From Mytilus edulis (lineage: Eukaryota; Mollusca; Bivalvia; Mytilida; Mytilidae), in NCBI RefSeq assembly GCF_963676685.1, contig NC_092355.1, positions 64,921,006 through 64,985,005 of the forward strand: a DNA stretch of 64,000 nt, written 5' to 3'. Shown piece after piece: positions 11,030 through 21,639 of this stretch. Numbering within the stretch: position 1 is the stretch's first letter; every line of letters begins with the position of its first letter. The translations under genes and the position numbers were made by a program. A model generated the notes under the pieces. That model saw only the letters and a program-made list of their open reading frames with translations, was not told the DNA's origin and made no database searches.

Positions 11030-12080
11030 TAAATGGGGACGAAGTCTGTATGAATTATTTTTTTGTAACTATTTGTCAAAAAAAAAAGAAATGGAAATAC
11101 CGTAACGTTTCCGATTTTGGTTCTGTTGTTAGGGATTTTAGTTGTGACGTTATTTAAATTATGACGTCATATGCAATGTAAACAAAGAAACGCTATCATT
11201 AGGTAACGTTTTTTCATATCAAGGAATTATTAAAAATGAAATTGGTATTGCGCGTTTCTTCCTATTTTTACTAGACTGATAAATATATATTTTACTCAAA
11301 GTTTCATACAAACGAGACCGGAAAAAGGAAGTATATTGTACATTTCTGCGCAGGTCCGGGATTTCAAAACATGACATAAAAAAAATTGAACGATTTTGAG
11401 TTCATTAGTACAATGAAAAATTCGGGAAATTTTCCCGAATTTTTTTTTTATTGAATTTTCTACTGTAATTGGGGACTTCGTCCCCATATTAAGTACAGTT
11501 CTTGCTAAGGACCATGCAAATTTAAAAAATTATGATACAAGATGTTCTGTAATTTTATTATATGTATACATTTTTTTGAAGAAGAAATATAAAAAATAAT
11601 ATATTTAAAATTGTACTGCAATAAAAATGCACAACAACTACTTTTTACATGAGATTTCTTCATGGTATTTCAGCCATTTTCCCATAGGATTGTACAGTGA
11701 AACTTGAACTTAAATATTGCAGTTGATGGACAACCATATAATTCATATTTTAGTTTAATACATCTAAAATTGATCATTTTCATAATTTATGAAGAGAAAA
11801 CCGTGTGATAATGTCTAAAAGTTCTTTTTTGTAAATGACCGTTTTGAAATTTGAATTTCCCTCCAAACAAACTTCCTACAGTTACCTCCCTTTATCAAAA
11901 ACGAAAATCAAACACCAATTTCTTATCTAAACTGATTTTCAGAACTATTTTCTAGACTAATCAGTCATGATAATGTATTTATTGATAAAGCCAAAGAATT
12001 TTTTAAAGTATTGGACCTGACAACAAATATGTAGCAGGTAAATGTTGTTTGGTTAGAGATTATTTGTTTACATTAGCAAT
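11030..12080. other. Non-coding stretch with 29-nt palindrome
   Basis: Includes a 29-nt palindrome at 11416-11444 (AAAAATTCGGGAAA, central T, then the complement). GGGGACGAAGTC at 11036 and GGGGACTTCGTCCCC at 11471 are related inverted motifs. No exon is recognised. It could hold the promoter of gene X, but no firm signal is visible. Confidence 0.5.
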
Positions 12081-12081
12081 C

Positions 12082-12526
12082 ATGGCGGCAATTTAGAAAA
12101 TCAACAAGCTGACAGCAGAAGATATGTTTCCCCGTTGTAATGTCGGGATATTTGTAAAAACTCAGTGTGGAACTTCCTCTCATTACCAAAATGAGTTGTC
12201 CCTTGTAAAACTATTTGATTGTAATCGGGATATATCAGGTCATTTGCATTCCCTGAGACTACCAACTGGCCAAAATCAGACAAAATGTGACACCCAAACA
12301 GAGGGTCAGCTGATTTCAAGAAGGGCAGGTGTATTTGATTATAATAGAAATCTAAGCATATGTCCGAAACATAGGTATGATTTGGGGATCTATTGGAGGC
12401 CCAGAACAACTTGCCAGTTCCCAGGTCATGTTGGGAAGGGAAAACCAGTTCGAACAGTAACAAGTCCTATGAGTTATGGAATATGGTGTACACAGACACA
12501 GCCGGTACCTCGAATTACCGAATAAC
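12082..12526 (+). pseudogene. Gene X, first exon (uncharacterised; premature stop)
   Basis: The ATG at 12082 (AATCATGGCGGCA, a fair Kozak context) is in frame with a long open stretch. TAG at 12094-12096 interrupts it after four codons, and the next in-frame ATG is at 12124. The protein is basic and protein-like: VGIFVKTQCGTSSHYQNELS, LISRRAGVFDYNR, HRYDLGIYWRPRTTCQFPGH, VGKGKPVRTVTS. The C-x3-H of CQFPGH together with CRKC in the next exon would make a C/H zinc-ligand set. I recall similar anonymous proteins in bivalves and other invertebrates but cannot name a family. The next exon needs this one to end with one spare base; no matching donor was found, so the 3' end (about 12490-12526) looks rearranged. 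Function unknown. Confidence 0.6.
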
Positions 12527-12728
12527 AGTGTTATTATCCGAATAACTCATGTAATTACCGATCAGGTATGAAATTTGGTAAAGTGCTAGTTCAAACATGA
12601 GACATCCAGGTGGACATAAATTTGGGGGTTGAGGGTCCCACAAAATAAAACTGTCAGGTTTACAATTAACAGATTAATACCGTATGTTTACATTTTATCA
12701 GATACATGTATTTTATGGAAGCAGGACA

Positions 12729-12905
12729 AATCGCCCCACTGGCAAATCGCCCCAACCCTAATCGCCCCACTTTTTCACCAACTCGCCCCACTTTAAATAA
12801 ACACGCCCGAAACTGATTTACCAAATCACCCCAGTTTTTAAATAATCGCCCCACATGTGAAATGGGATAAATCATGTTTAATATTACTTCTGCCAACTCG
12901 CCCCA
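12729..12905 (+). repeat. CGCCCCAC tandem motif cluster
   Basis: About eight copies of an AnTCGCCCCACTTT-like motif spaced 12-40 bp apart in otherwise AT-rich DNA. It sits in the first intron of gene X. Units are degenerate (ACTCGCCCCACTT, AATCGCCCCAACC, AATCACCCCAG). Confidence 0.8.
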
Positions 12906-14388
12906 CTTAATGGAAAACGGTAATATCTAGATTAGTATATAATTTTCATGTTTGCCAACTCTCCCTACTTTAATGAAAACTATCTACACAGAATACAAAC
13001 AAAGTTAACCGAAAATTTATTTAATTCGGTTACTATTATTGATATACTGAAATTATAATTCTAAATATAACTTTTGTATTGTTGGAGAATAACAGTATTC
13101 TTGTAAGCTTAGTTATTTGCATAACAATTGAAAAGAAACCTGTTAATTGTATCATAATGCAATATATATAAATGTATTTTATTTATTTTTATTTGATGAC
13201 CAAACCTGAAGTCTTATCCTTGATTTGCAATTTTTCATGGCATTTTTTTTGAAAAAGTCAGTCTGATGATTTATGAATGTTTTGTTCATCAAACTTGTTT
13301 AAAAAATGTTATTCAAGAATCCTTAGGATCCTCTAGAGCGTTTTATGCAATAAAAAGGAGATATACATGTACATGTATATATGCCAGACTTGATTGGGAA
13401 TTTTGAAAAAGGGAGTTTTATTATCATTTTATCTTTTCTTCTGACATGTCTGAGTCTCCCCCCTTCTACCATGGACATATTGTCTGCCATCTCATGTGTG
13501 AATCTATACATGTGGATGTTTCCTACCTAAATTAATGTTAGGAGTTTGGTTGAGGTACAAATGACAACTCAAAATTGGCACATGCCCATCCCCATAAATT
13601 GGGGTATGATGTTAAATTTATCGTTTCATATTTTCTCAAAACAGACTTACAAGGTACATGTAGCATGATGAAAATTTCCTTGTTATACATGTATTACTAA
13701 AATGTTGTTCTCAAGTCAAGTGAAATTTGTTTATAAGTACATTTTACATGAACGTTGTGTACATACAGAAAACAATAAACACCAATTCTGATGTGATTTT
13801 AAAACAGACATACAAAAAAATCTCCAACAAGAATAAAAAGTTGGATAGTATTCGTTTAATTGTATGTATACACACTCCTTATACATGTAATAATATAACT
13901 CACGTCTTCAATTTTTTTTATAATGGAATGAATGGCAAAGTAAGGAAATATTTGTATGATGTGTTCCTGAGGTTAATATTATGTACTAAAACAAAAGAAA
14001 TATTTTCGTTACTGTGTCAGGTGTAAATCAACCATGCCTGCTTGGTTAGTACGTACATGTTCATGTATATACGCTGTACCGATAATATACCATTATTATA
14101 TTGTTGAACATGAAAACAAAGAGTTTTAGCATGGAGTTATTCACACACATACACAATGATACACTTTTAATGTTTTGCACTTTAAAAAGCTCATACAACA
14201 TAACAACAAGCGCACTAAAAGTATAGCAGTTTTGCAATAATTCTATACATACAATGTATATACACATGGAATAAGAAGCGCATCATTTTTTTTTTATTGG
14301 GTGAACATTATTTAATAACTTTTTATTGCCTATTAATTTAGATTCATGTACATGTCAATGCTATTCACAATTTAAATTTGCTTTTCAG
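12906..14388 (+). other. Intron 1 of gene X, AT-rich
   Basis: No further exon or mobile element recognised; runs of TACATG/ATGTACATG simple sequence near 13365-13385 and 14050. Confidence 0.5.
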
Positions 14389-14489
14389 GAATATGCAGAA
14401 AATGTATAGATGTTTTCAAGGAGGTTGTACCAGACATTACTGTATACCAGACAGGTTTAAACAGTATCACAGATAGTAATGATAGTGAG
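14389..14489 (+). CDS. Gene X, exon 2 (CRKC zinc-ligand exon)
   Basis: Acceptor CTTTTCAG before 14389 and donor GAG|GTAACC after 14489. Reading with one base carried in gives (G)ICRKCIDVFKEVV..ITVYQTGLNSITDSNDSE, open for all 33 codons and ending in phase 0, which matches exon 3. The C-x2-C pair probably completes the zinc site started in exon 1. Supported by splice signals and composition only. Confidence 0.6.
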
Positions 14490-15855
14490 GTAACCAAAAT
14501 ACTAACCTCAAAGTCTTTTTGTGCTCAGATTTATTGTATCATCATTCTGACATGTAACCTGAGTATAAAACTTATAAAAAAAGACACATTTTTTTATTTC
14601 CTTCATGTCCTTTAACTTTAGTAAGCATGTTTAAATTATAAATATGAGCTACGGCCTAAATTGACCCTAAATTATTTAACTCTTTCTTGGCTTAAGACCC
14701 TTTTATACTTATATGGTATACTATTTGTATTTTTTTTCCCATTGAAAGTACATTCAATACACATATAAGAATTAAAATTTATACAAAGTTTAAATTGCTG
14801 AAAAATATTACATCTTCATGTTAAAGTACATGTACTCTTTCATTGGAAAACCTTCATTTTTTGGCACCGACTCATATAAATATGACCTTTGAATAATTGT
14901 GATAAGTCTGATAAATCAAATGAGTATTCTATTGCTTTGAATACATGATATGTTATATATTTAGGCATTTAAAAAGTATTTTTTTGCAATATTTTCATTT
15001 TTTAAGCCTCAAATGTTGATAGTTGAAATTTTTCTATTTGAAAATAGAATTTATGATATTGTCTTTAATATACATCCTAATGCCATGAAACTTTATAAGC
15101 AGTCTCATAATTTATTAAGGCTTTGGTCATAACAAATTTTATTAAGATTTGACAGCTTTTTCTATCCTATTAGGTCTGAATACACAGTTATTGTCCTTTG
15201 ATTTTTGTTGTTCACTAATATATTCCTAAGTGTGGACAGGGTGTTACTTGCCATTTTTTTTTATACCCCTTCCAAATGTATGTCTTTGTTTTATGCCCCA
15301 AATAGCAAGTAGGGGAATTGATACTATGAAAAAAAATGTAATTTTAAAGTAAAGTAGTGATTTTGTTCAGCAGAAAAGGTTAAAAGTTAGCACTTCGGAA
15401 GCTTGTCAAAAGATGTCAAGACCCTCTCACACAAAATTATCCATATTTTGAGTTAGAGCCAATGAAGTTTTCCATAATTTTGATATGTTTTGTCCCAAAA
15501 GTAGTAAAACACACTGTAAAAATATTATTGAGAAAGAGCAGGTTGGATTTTTTAGTTTTCTTTTATGGTCCTAAAGAATTGCAAATAACTGTGTACTCGG
15601 ACCATGTACATGTATATTTATGTGATACTGTATTGAAATTCTGTACAATACAATAATTTTTTAAAACTCATTTCAAATTGGTCCTTAATGAAAATTTTAA
15701 CCTGAATTAGTCTATATGTCCTTGTTACTGTAATTAATTATTATATTCTAGATACATACATGTGTATATCATTGTATATGCCATTTTCTTTTTAAGGCAA
15801 ATTTAAAACAATTGAAATTTTTTACAATGATTCTATGCTTAATGTATATTTATAG

Positions 15856-15963
15856 AAAGAAGAGGCAGCTGAAGAACATAGTTTTAACTTTACCAGTGAC
15901 AGTTCCGACAATTTTTACAATTTGAGACAGAGAACAAATGTATCATATCACAATGAGTTGGAT
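15856..15963 (+). CDS. Gene X, exon 3 (acidic linker)
   Basis: Flanked by TTTATAG acceptor and GAT|GTGAGT donor. Encodes 36 residues, KEEAAEEHSFNFTSDSSDNF then YNLRQRTNVSYHNELD, in phase with exon 2. Low complexity, acidic then polar. The chain continues into a later exon; a weak candidate begins at 17420. Confidence 0.6.
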
Positions 15964-16424
15964 GTGAGTGAAACTTTTTTTCAAGAAAATTATAAATTTG
16001 GTTAATAGATAATGTGAACTCTGACTGATCTAAACAAATTGTCAATTAGCATGAATAGTAATTACGTCCATCTGTAACATAAACAGGTCACATCGACCTA
16101 CAGGTATATTGCCCACATAAATGACTTTGGTTAAGGTCCATATCTCAGCAACTACAACATGTACAAGTCATAGAGGAATAATCTTGGGACTGTGGTAGGA
16201 TTGCAAATGAAACTACTCTCTACAAAAGACCAAAATGACACAGAAATTAACATCTATAGGTAACCGTACTGCCTTAAACACCGTATTGAAGGGAGGGGTT
16301 TACTATAGAACCCTATGGGATTTTTTTTTTTTTTAATTTTCAAATGACTATAACATGAAAACTGTTAGTGATAGACACACCTAGTCTTCAGAAACGATCA
16401 CAGAACAGGTCCCCACCCCCTTCA

Positions 16425-17215
16425 ATTTTAGAATATACTATGTATTATCTTGTAAACGTGTATGGGACAATAAAACAATTTAAATGAAATAATGAAATAA
16501 AAGGGAAGTACCTTGGGGGGGGGGGCTCTTGTTTGAAAAATAGTTAACAGTCGAGATCCCCACCCATAAACCATATATATTCATGTATTGGACAATAAAA
16601 CAATTTAAATAAAAAAGAAGGGAAGTACCTGAGGGTCACCCCCACCCCTCTTGTTTGTAAAAATTTGTAAACAGTCGAGATCCCCACCCCTAAACCATAT
16701 ATATTGGTGTATGGGACAATAAAACAATTTAAATGAAATAAAAGGGAAGTAACTGGGGGTCACCCTCGACCCCTCTTGTTTGAAAAATTGAAAACGGTTG
16801 AGAACCCCACCCCTAAAACATATATATTCGTGTATGGGACAATAAAACAAATTAAATGAAATAAAAGGGAAGTACCTGGGGGGTCACCCCCAACCCTCAT
16901 GTTTGATAAATTGTAAACAGTCGAGATCCCCACCCCTAAACCATATATATTTGTGTATGGGACAATAAAACAAATTAAATGAAATGAAAGGGAAGTACCT
17001 GGGGGGTCACACCCAACCCTCATGTTTGATAAATTGTAAATGGTCAAGATCCCTATAATTTATTTTTTCTTGAATGGGACAACAAAACAAATCAAATGAA
17101 ATATAGGTTAAGACCATGGTGGTCACCCCACCCCCTCAATAAATGGTCAAGATTCCCATCCCTAAACCATATATATTCTTGTATAGGACAATAAAGCAAA
17201 TCAAAGGAATGGGAA
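16425..17215. repeat. Minisatellite, about 122-bp unit, 6-7 copies
   Basis: 'TATGGGACAATAAAACAA' recurs near 16460, 16585, 16711, 16833, 16955, 17074 and 17183, giving unit lengths of about 125, 126, 122, 122, 119 and 109. Each unit also holds a GGGGTCACCCCC-like block and 'GAGATCCCCACCCCTAAACC'. It lies in the intron after gene X exon 3. Because many units are close to a multiple of three, long spurious minus-strand frames appear. Confidence 0.92.
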
Positions 17216-17277
17216 TAGCGAATTATGGGAGCTTTGTTTGGGAGACTTCATAACAGCATCCTGTTACAATTACTTCT

Positions 17278-17424
17278 TTGTTAATTTCATAACTTTTGCT
17301 ATTTGAATTCATTGATTAAAGATATTTATTTATATTGTAAAGTTTAATATTTGTATCGTCGCAAAATCTTTGGTCACCTTCTTTGGTTACCTTCTGTGAG
17401 AAACTTGTATATTTTACAGATCCT
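17278..17424 (+). repeat. Inverted repeat, left arm (147 bp)
   Basis: The reverse complement of this arm is 19881-20027, with only a handful of mismatches. Both include CTTTGGTCACCTTCTTTGGT and end at GATCC. The left arm ends in 'TATATTTTACAGATCC', an acceptor-like string that would open a short frame (ATC CTG ATT GAA AGA..TGA, 17420-17446) in phase with exon 3 of gene X; that terminal exon is only a possibility. Confidence 0.85.
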
Positions 17425-19766
17425 GATTGAAAGAACAAGAAACTGACCGGGGACTATGAGGGCTGACCTGAAATCCTATTAAGGCAAGCAAAGCTTTCCA
17501 CCTCTCTTTAAAGAAGCGCACAACTCCATGGTTTGTTGTAATGAGGGTGAATGAACGTATCGATTGCTCTGTATTTACTGTCAAACGATGGGCACGATGT
17601 TCCTTAAACACGACGTTACACATAAAAAGCGGCGTCGAAGGGTGTTTTTGATTAATTTTTGCAAGTTTTAATCGTTTTTTTATATGTTGGTTGATTTATT
17701 AATTATATTACAAAATTTTTAAAATTTCTGATTCTGGTTCTGTTCGTTTTGTGATGTCATTTTATCATAAATTACCTCAAGTTGTGGAAATCTATTTAAT
17801 AATGTTTACTCTTTAAGTTATTTCAACTAAAAATGCATTACTGTCGCAAGTAATGTGGGAAAGAAAGATGGGACAGAAGTAGATATAGGAAGATGTGGTA
17901 CAGTTTTCCATAAAAAAGATATTTTTTTTTAGATGTACGAAACTTTTATTATATGATGTTTAACTTTCAAGGTGCATATCATAACATTTTTACCCTTGAT
18001 TAAAGTTGAATAGAATTGTATTTTCCCTGGTACATAAGTTGTCGAAATACACCCCTTCAATTACTTGAACCTTGGCTTGAGAATTATTTCCGCAAGTCAT
18101 CTATAGTGTTTAATTTCTGATATACATTTTAAAATATAGTAATCTACTCGGTCGTCCGCGAAAACGGCTTAAATAATCCCGGGTTTTTAAAATTCGATGA
18201 AACGGTTTTCGTCGCTGTTTGGGATTTGTCTTTCAATTACTAGTATCTCCATTTCATGCACAAGTTTATATTGACGAAAAGTTCCGGCTTCGCTAGTACA
18301 GGAATTAATTTCATCACGACAGTTATAACATGAATAGCAGGACAAATCGCGAAGTAAAACACTCCGTGAACTGGTATAAGTCTTTAAAATTGGTGATTGC
18401 ACCTTACTGAAGTGACGACTTTAAATCATCTATGGAGTACTTCCACAATATAAATTTCAATTCGAATTTTACATTTAGAGGACTGTCTTGGTGTCTAAAA
18501 TTTGTCTTTGCAAAAGTTGGACGAAGTTCATGTAATGAGATGTTTTTCCCCATTTCCCCATTCTTTTAAATAAATCGTTAAAGGCTATAAACGATTAATA
18601 AAAATTGCAAAATTTAACCCGTGTCGAACCTATGTCCCCGGGTGGAATCTATAGCAACATGCGCTATTCTTTTTTTTCGGCAGCAATCATCAACCTGTTT
18701 TTTCCAAATTTCATAACACGATTTGTTTTAATTATCATGAACATTTAATTGAAACTTTAGCACATGTAACGACGGAAATTAGCGTCTTTCGAACTTTCGA
18801 CGTTTGGACAAATTGGCTACTGTTTTGTAATGTGTGGAAGCATTTTATTCCTTTAAGACCCAAACATGTAGTTAATAAGAAAAGAATCTTGGCATTTTTT
18901 ACTCTTCGTGTATCTAACTTTTGTTTTGATTAATTATAAAAAATACGCGTTAACTGCATTGAAAAATGAAATATCAACTTGGACAAAATGGCTACCGTTT
19001 GAAAAACGACTGTGTAGAGAAGATTTTATTGAATCAGCAATATTTGAACTCACGAACAATGAGGCAAATATTTGTACTTTTGTTAGATATTATTATTGTC
19101 TTACTCTTTTTATTCATTTTCAGCTACTTACAAAATTCACTTTCAGTCGTTGAGATAACGAAAAACGTCGTTGGACATTTTTCTTATTCCCGCTTAATAT
19201 AAAGCCACCGAGTCAAATAACATTTGGCAAAAATAACGGCTTTAACGCCACAAAGAACCGACACCTGTCGTTGTTCCTGCCAAGTATCAAGAAGATCAGA
19301 GAATAAAAAATAGGATCACTATACATAAGATTTAAAACAGTTTGTCATAAATGTAACGTTGGACATCCGGTTTTTTTCACATAGCTTTGCTAATCTTATT
19401 ATCAAATATAGTTACTAGATATTACTAAGTATATGATCAAGAGCTGTAAAAACATAATTTGAAACATATATTGAATTTGTTTTAATATTGGTTCGTGTTT
19501 TCTAACATTTTTATTTTGTTTTGCGGATGAAATTTCGAAGATTCTGTTTTAAATCCTAGAGGTTGTAGGAACATCGTGTCCAACGTTTGAAAGTAGAAAG
19601 AGAGCAATCAATATTTCAATTCACCCTTATTTCACGAAAGCATGTAGTTGGCGCTTGTTTATAGGTCAGTCCTCACATAATTCCACACATATTTGTTCGA
19701 ACAAGTAGAAGGTTTATTATACGACCTTGACTGACTCTGCATCCTTTCCACTTCCACGGTCAGTAT
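17425..19766. other. Segment between the inverted repeats
   Basis: AT-rich DNA without a recognised exon. Short frames at 18187-18402 (-) and 18908-19202 (+) overlap one another and lack family features. Confidence 0.45.
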
Positions 19767-19878
19767 CTACTTAAACATCTTCGCTAGCCAAGGGTTACGA
19801 TCCACTCTCGCTCTCTTCACGAAGATAAGAAGAGCGGGAGTGGATCGTAACCCTTGGCTAGCGAAGATGCTACTTAAA
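19767..19878. mobile_element. 94-bp hairpin MITE with 9-bp target duplication
   Basis: Element 19776-19869 is two 39-nt arms (left 19776-19814, right 19831-19869) with one mismatch and a 16-nt loop. The left arm begins CATCTTCGCTAGCCAAGGG. CTACTTAAA occurs directly on both sides (19767-19775 and 19870-19878). A 9-bp duplication is typical of Mutator-like elements; superfamily assignment is inference. Confidence 0.85.
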
Positions 19879-19880
19879 TA

Positions 19881-20027
19881 GGATCTATAAATTATATAAG
19901 TTTCTCACAGAAGGTAACCAAAGAAGGTGACCAAAGATTTTGCAACGATACAAATATTAAACTTTACAATATGAATAAATATCTTTAACCAATGAATTCA
20001 AATAGCAAAAGCTATGCAATTAACAAA
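19881..20027 (-). repeat. Inverted repeat, right arm (147 bp)
   Basis: Reverse complement of 17278-17424; see that entry. It abuts the hairpin MITE on its left. Confidence 0.85.
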
Positions 20028-20306
20028 TATATACTTATTAAGCATCATGTAAATTAATCAACAATGAAATACTTTAAATATGAAATTTGGAGTTTTACCA
20101 AGGGAGCTAATAATTAATTAATGTTAACACTGTCTGCCACACAGCATTTCGGGGGCTCTCCCTCTGGTATCTTTCGTCCCTCTTTTATAGCTGACTATGC
20201 GGGGGCTTTTCTAATTATTGGGGGGCATTATGATAACATATAGTTGTTAATTTCTGTGTCATTTAGTCTCTTGGCAATCATAATACATATTCTTTAATAT
20301 ATATAG

Positions 20307-20567
20307 TGATGTCGTTATTACGACATGTTATGTCGAAATAACTACATAGCGATGTCGTTTAACGACATGTTATGTCGTTATTTCGACATAGCGATGTCGT
20401 TATCGTAATTACGACATGTTATGTCGAAATTACGACATAGCGATGTCGTAATAACGACATATTATGCATGTTATGTCGAAATTACGACATAACGATGTCG
20501 TAATAACGACATGTTATGCATGTTATGTCGAAATTACGACATAGCGATGTCGTAATTACGACATATT
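20307..20567. repeat. Palindromic ATGTCGTnATTACGACAT array
   Basis: About ten half-units of ATGTCG / CGACAT alternate on the two strands with ATGTTATGTCG and AGCGATGTCG spacers. This gives a ladder of perfect palindromes such as TGTCGTAATTACGACA. Unit period is roughly 60 bp, made of four half-units. Strong cruciform potential. ATGTCG also occurs in the piggyBac subterminal repeat but the surrounding units differ. Confidence 0.9.
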
Positions 20568-20689
20568 TTTTTTTTAATGGCCCTTATCGGCTTCCGTATA
20601 TTACTGATATAATTATTGAATCATTTAAATTGTATCTATGCTATTATTGTTTTGCATTTTTTTTAAACTTTAAACTGATTTTAAACTAT

Positions 20690-20949
20690 TTTTGAAAATT
20701 TAAGGTTGCTCTATATGTACCTTAGACTTAAGTGAATTCTTATGCGTTTCCTTAGTATAAGGAGTTTTATGCATACCACTAATTAAGTTTTGTGGGCGTG
20801 ACCTAAAACAACTTAGATTTCACTAAGGAAATACTTAGTTTAAGATTTTTTATGCATACCAATTAGATAAAAAGGGCGGAGTTTCCTTAACTTGAGTACT
20901 AGTGTTTACTAAGGAAAATCTTAACTTAAGTAGCTTTATGCATAATGGC
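20690..20949 (-). repeat. Right end of the TATGCATAAA/CTTAAG element
   Basis: Three TTATGCATA motifs (near 20770, 20850, 20940) plus CTTAGT, CTTAAG and TTAGATTTCACTAAGGAAA motifs. The outermost 20 bp mirror the left end at 6021. This is the right border of the 14.9-kb insertion. Confidence 0.65.
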
Positions 20950-21078
20950 CCTGGTCCTTAGTGTAGACCCATTTATTAGCAATCCACTTTGAACCAAAGA
21001 AAACGGGACATCCAGCATGTAATGTTAATGAGTCACCATTTCCTTCCTCGTCTAGGTTCGCGAAAAAAGAGCAGAACC
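20950..21078 (-). pseudogene. P4H copy A, terminal exon (right of insertion)
   Basis: Minus strand, acceptor TGTTTTCAG before GGTTCTGCT at 21078. Further into the exon the C-terminal 2-oxoglutarate/iron fold of a collagen-type prolyl 4-hydroxylase is clear: NLDEEGNGDSLTLHAGCPVF then FGSKWIANKWV. The His of LHAGCP (third iron ligand) and the Lys of GSKW (2-oxoglutarate) are kept. However, the run after GCT is one T shorter than in copy C, so the frame entering from the previous exon is broken. The exon is then cut at CCTGG by the 14.9-kb insertion, which removes the normal end. Both lesions argue for a pseudogene. Confidence 0.88.
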
Positions 21079-21528
21079 CTGAAAACAAACAATTAAAAAG
21101 ATAAATGATATTTGCACGGATGATATAACATAATTTTTTTCTGTATGTATATTTCAAGACTATGATAAGCAAAATATTCAAAATTCAAAAGAAGTTCAAA
21201 AATTTAATGTATACACGTAAACCTATACCGTTGGGCAATACGATTTGTTGAGCTTTGAAAATACCCTTTCTTGTCTGGCATATTGTGTAATGTGTAGGTG
21301 GTTGAAAAAGGGAGGAACAGGGGGAGGGGAGATTATTTTTTCATAAGGGAAGTCAAATACAAATTGTTTATTATTGCAAATTAAAAAAAATCAATAGAGT
21401 ACGTCATTATGTTCAAAACAAAATGTTTTTGAAAATATTTTTTTTTCTCAATATCTTCGAAAACAATTGCTTTTGTATATGAAGGAACAAAAAACCTTTT
21501 CTAAAGCTACAAGTTCCTGTATAATTAC

Positions 21529-21597
21529 CTTTGTAGGAGGTACTGCGATATTTAAATGAGGAAAAGCTGTTGATCCACCAACCTTTACGTCACTTAG
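21529..21597 (-). pseudogene. P4H copy A, penultimate exon
   Basis: 69-nt phase-0 exon with acceptor CCAG and donor AAG|GTAATT on the minus strand. It encodes LSDVKVGGSTAFPHLNIAVP and then PTK. The P4H family has (L/M)SDV..GG.TVFP at this place, followed by the final Fe/2OG exon. It is intact in itself but leads into the broken last exon. Confidence 0.85.
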
Positions 21598-21639
21598 CTG
21601 GAAAAAAAAATTGTGTATTAAATCGTGATATTACTGGTC

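Larger units (their letters stand above)
6021..20949. mobile_element. 14.9-kb insertion inside P4H copy A terminal exon
   Basis: The sequence is bounded by CCTGG on both sides (6016-6020 and 20950-20954), while copy B has one CCTGG at the equivalent position (within 'TCATATCCTGGTCC'). The ends resemble each other as imperfect inverted repeats: GCTCGTATGCATAAA on the left, and GCCATTATGCATAAAGCTAC when the right end is reverse-complemented. CTTAAG and CCTTAGT motifs recur just inside both. Inside are a foldback element with a piggyBac copy, gene X exons, a minisatellite and hairpin elements. Either one large TIR element captured this cargo, or a small 'TATGCATAAA' element inserted first and grew by nested insertion; the sequence alone does not decide. 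The 5-bp duplication and matched ends are seen directly; single-event transposition is inference. Confidence 0.65.

Noticed and set aside
12101-12463. 120-codon minus-strand frame
   Set aside because: Shadow of the plus-strand gene X exon, which has the conserved-looking Cys/His pattern and a continuation exon.
13326-13340. GGATCCTCTAGAG resembling a cloning-vector polylinker
   Set aside because: Only 13 bp match and the flanks are ordinary AT-rich genomic sequence; no further vector sequence.
16605-17047. Minus-strand open frames with a repeated YNLSNMRVG..FHLICFIVPYTNIY pattern
   Set aside because: They are translations of the 122-bp minisatellite; the repetition comes from the tandem DNA unit, and there are no start, splice or family signals.
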